Positions 63,681 through 64,000 of a stretch of 64,000 nt of DNA are shown here, piece after piece. The DNA lies in contig CP085629.1 of NCBI GenBank assembly GCA_024704175.1, forward strand, positions 2,976,001-3,040,000. Reading direction: 5' to 3'. The notes under the pieces were generated by a model. It had not been told where the DNA came from and did no database searches. It saw nothing but the letters and a program-made list of their open reading frames with translations. The position numbers and the translations under genes are program-made. Every line of letters begins with the position of its first letter. The first letter of the stretch is position 1. This stretch comes from Paenibacillus sp. P25. GTDB taxonomy: Bacteria; Bacillota; Bacilli; Paenibacillales; NBRC-103111.

Positions 63681-64000
63681 GACCCGATCAGCTCCTTGAT
63701 TTTCTCCAATGCGGAGGCTTTATCCGTATAACGGTTACCCCCGCCAAAGGTAAACATCTGCCCGTCCTTAACCCATGTGGCGCTGTAATAAGGATGGTCC
63801 TTGGACCCCTGAACGGTAAGAACCACCTGGACACCGCCCACGCTCAACTTCTCCGTCTCCCCTGAGGAGATGACCGGAAGCGGGACAGCGCCGCCGGACA
63901 AAATGCTGCTTTGCCTAAGGCCATTCTTCAAATAGTCGGGAAGCGGCGGGAAATCAAGCACAGCGTTCAGCGCTTCCGCCACCGGAATCGACGGATCGAC
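63677..64000 (-). CDS. DUF4367-like extracytoplasmic domain protein, C-terminal part (runs off right edge)
   Basis: The frame is open from the right edge to a stop at 63677. The roughly 107 visible residues include FPPLPDYLKNGLRQSSILSG, EKLSVGGVQVVLTVQGSKDH and YYSATWVKDGQMFTFGGGNR, ending EKIKELIGS. This resembles the DUF4367-type domain often joined to anti-sigma or lipoprotein-like proteins. It is translationally coupled to the ABC ATPase. The N terminus is outside the window. Confidence 0.5.
   Translation of the reverse strand, partial: VDPSIPVAEALNAVLDFPPLPDYLKNGLRQSSILSGGAVPLPVISSGETEKLSVGGVQVVLTVQGSKDHPYYSATWVKDGQMFTFGGGNRYTDKASALEKIKELIGS

Noticed and set aside
1..64000. tRNA and rRNA genes
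   Set aside because: No cloverleaf with a GTTCRA T-loop or rRNA core sequence was noticed on either strand; this was by eye, not by a covariance search.

Overview
The window looks like a GC-rich member of the Bacillales, most likely Paenibacillaceae. It has strong GGAGG ribosome sites, a T-box leader ahead of proB, and MtnU/MtnE/MtnW/MtnX/MtnB-type methionine-salvage genes like those of Bacillus subtilis. It divides into a prophage (left edge to about 34.27 kb) and chromosome (about 34.3-64 kb). Calls come from reading the sequence; no search was run.

Prophage. Nearly everything is read on the minus strand, so gene order runs from about 31.7 kb down to base 1. The lysogeny region (31.2-34.3 kb) has excisionase-like, Cro-like, CI-like, ImmA-like and tyrosine integrase genes around a divergent promoter region with a palindromic operator. 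The early region (20-31 kb) holds an antirepressor, DUF2800 and DUF2815 proteins, a MazG-like enzyme, a family A DNA polymerase, a PAPS-reductase-like protein, a sigma factor and Dcm/Dam methylases. The replication block (11.5-16 kb) has a primase/helicase, a VRR-NUC nuclease and an SNF2-type helicase beside an iteron-like repeat cluster. The late region (1-10.6 kb) has TerS, TerL, a DUF1073 portal, a MuF head protein, a DUF2213 protease/scaffold, decoration protein, capsid and connector genes. It leaves the window to the left before the tail genes. A 2.4-kb ISL3-like element carrying a transposase and an AAA+ ATPase has split a small early gene, with a clear 8-bp target duplication.

The most striking feature is in the MuF gene. 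It contains an intein (5166-6131), and almost the whole intein DNA also encodes, on the opposite strand, a helix-turn-helix plus PD-(D/E)XK-like nuclease (5232-6119) with its own ribosome binding site. This looks like an intein whose homing endonuclease is encoded antisense, not inserted in frame.

Chromosome. 34.4-38.6 kb: LysR regulator, mtnU, a methyltransferase and mtnE. 38.6-44.9 kb: promoter, T-box, proB-proA-proC, then mtnW-mtnX-mtnB, closed by a strong terminator. 45.0-58.7 kb: a tightly packed minus-strand operon of seven genes (two vWA membrane proteins, a divergent tubulin/FtsZ-like GTPase, a zinc-ribbon P-loop GTPase, a GTPase-associated-protein-like membrane protein and two unrecognised proteins). 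It resembles the predicted FtsZ-like/vWA/GTPase membrane-remodelling system. Three plus-strand genes (58.9-61.8 kb) diverge from it. 61.8-64 kb: an ABC exporter and a partial gene.

Quality. About thirty genes, including proB, proC and mtnW, are broken by single-base indels, mostly short G/C homopolymers one base too short. They read as sequencing errors, so broken genes are annotated as single genes across the frameshifts.
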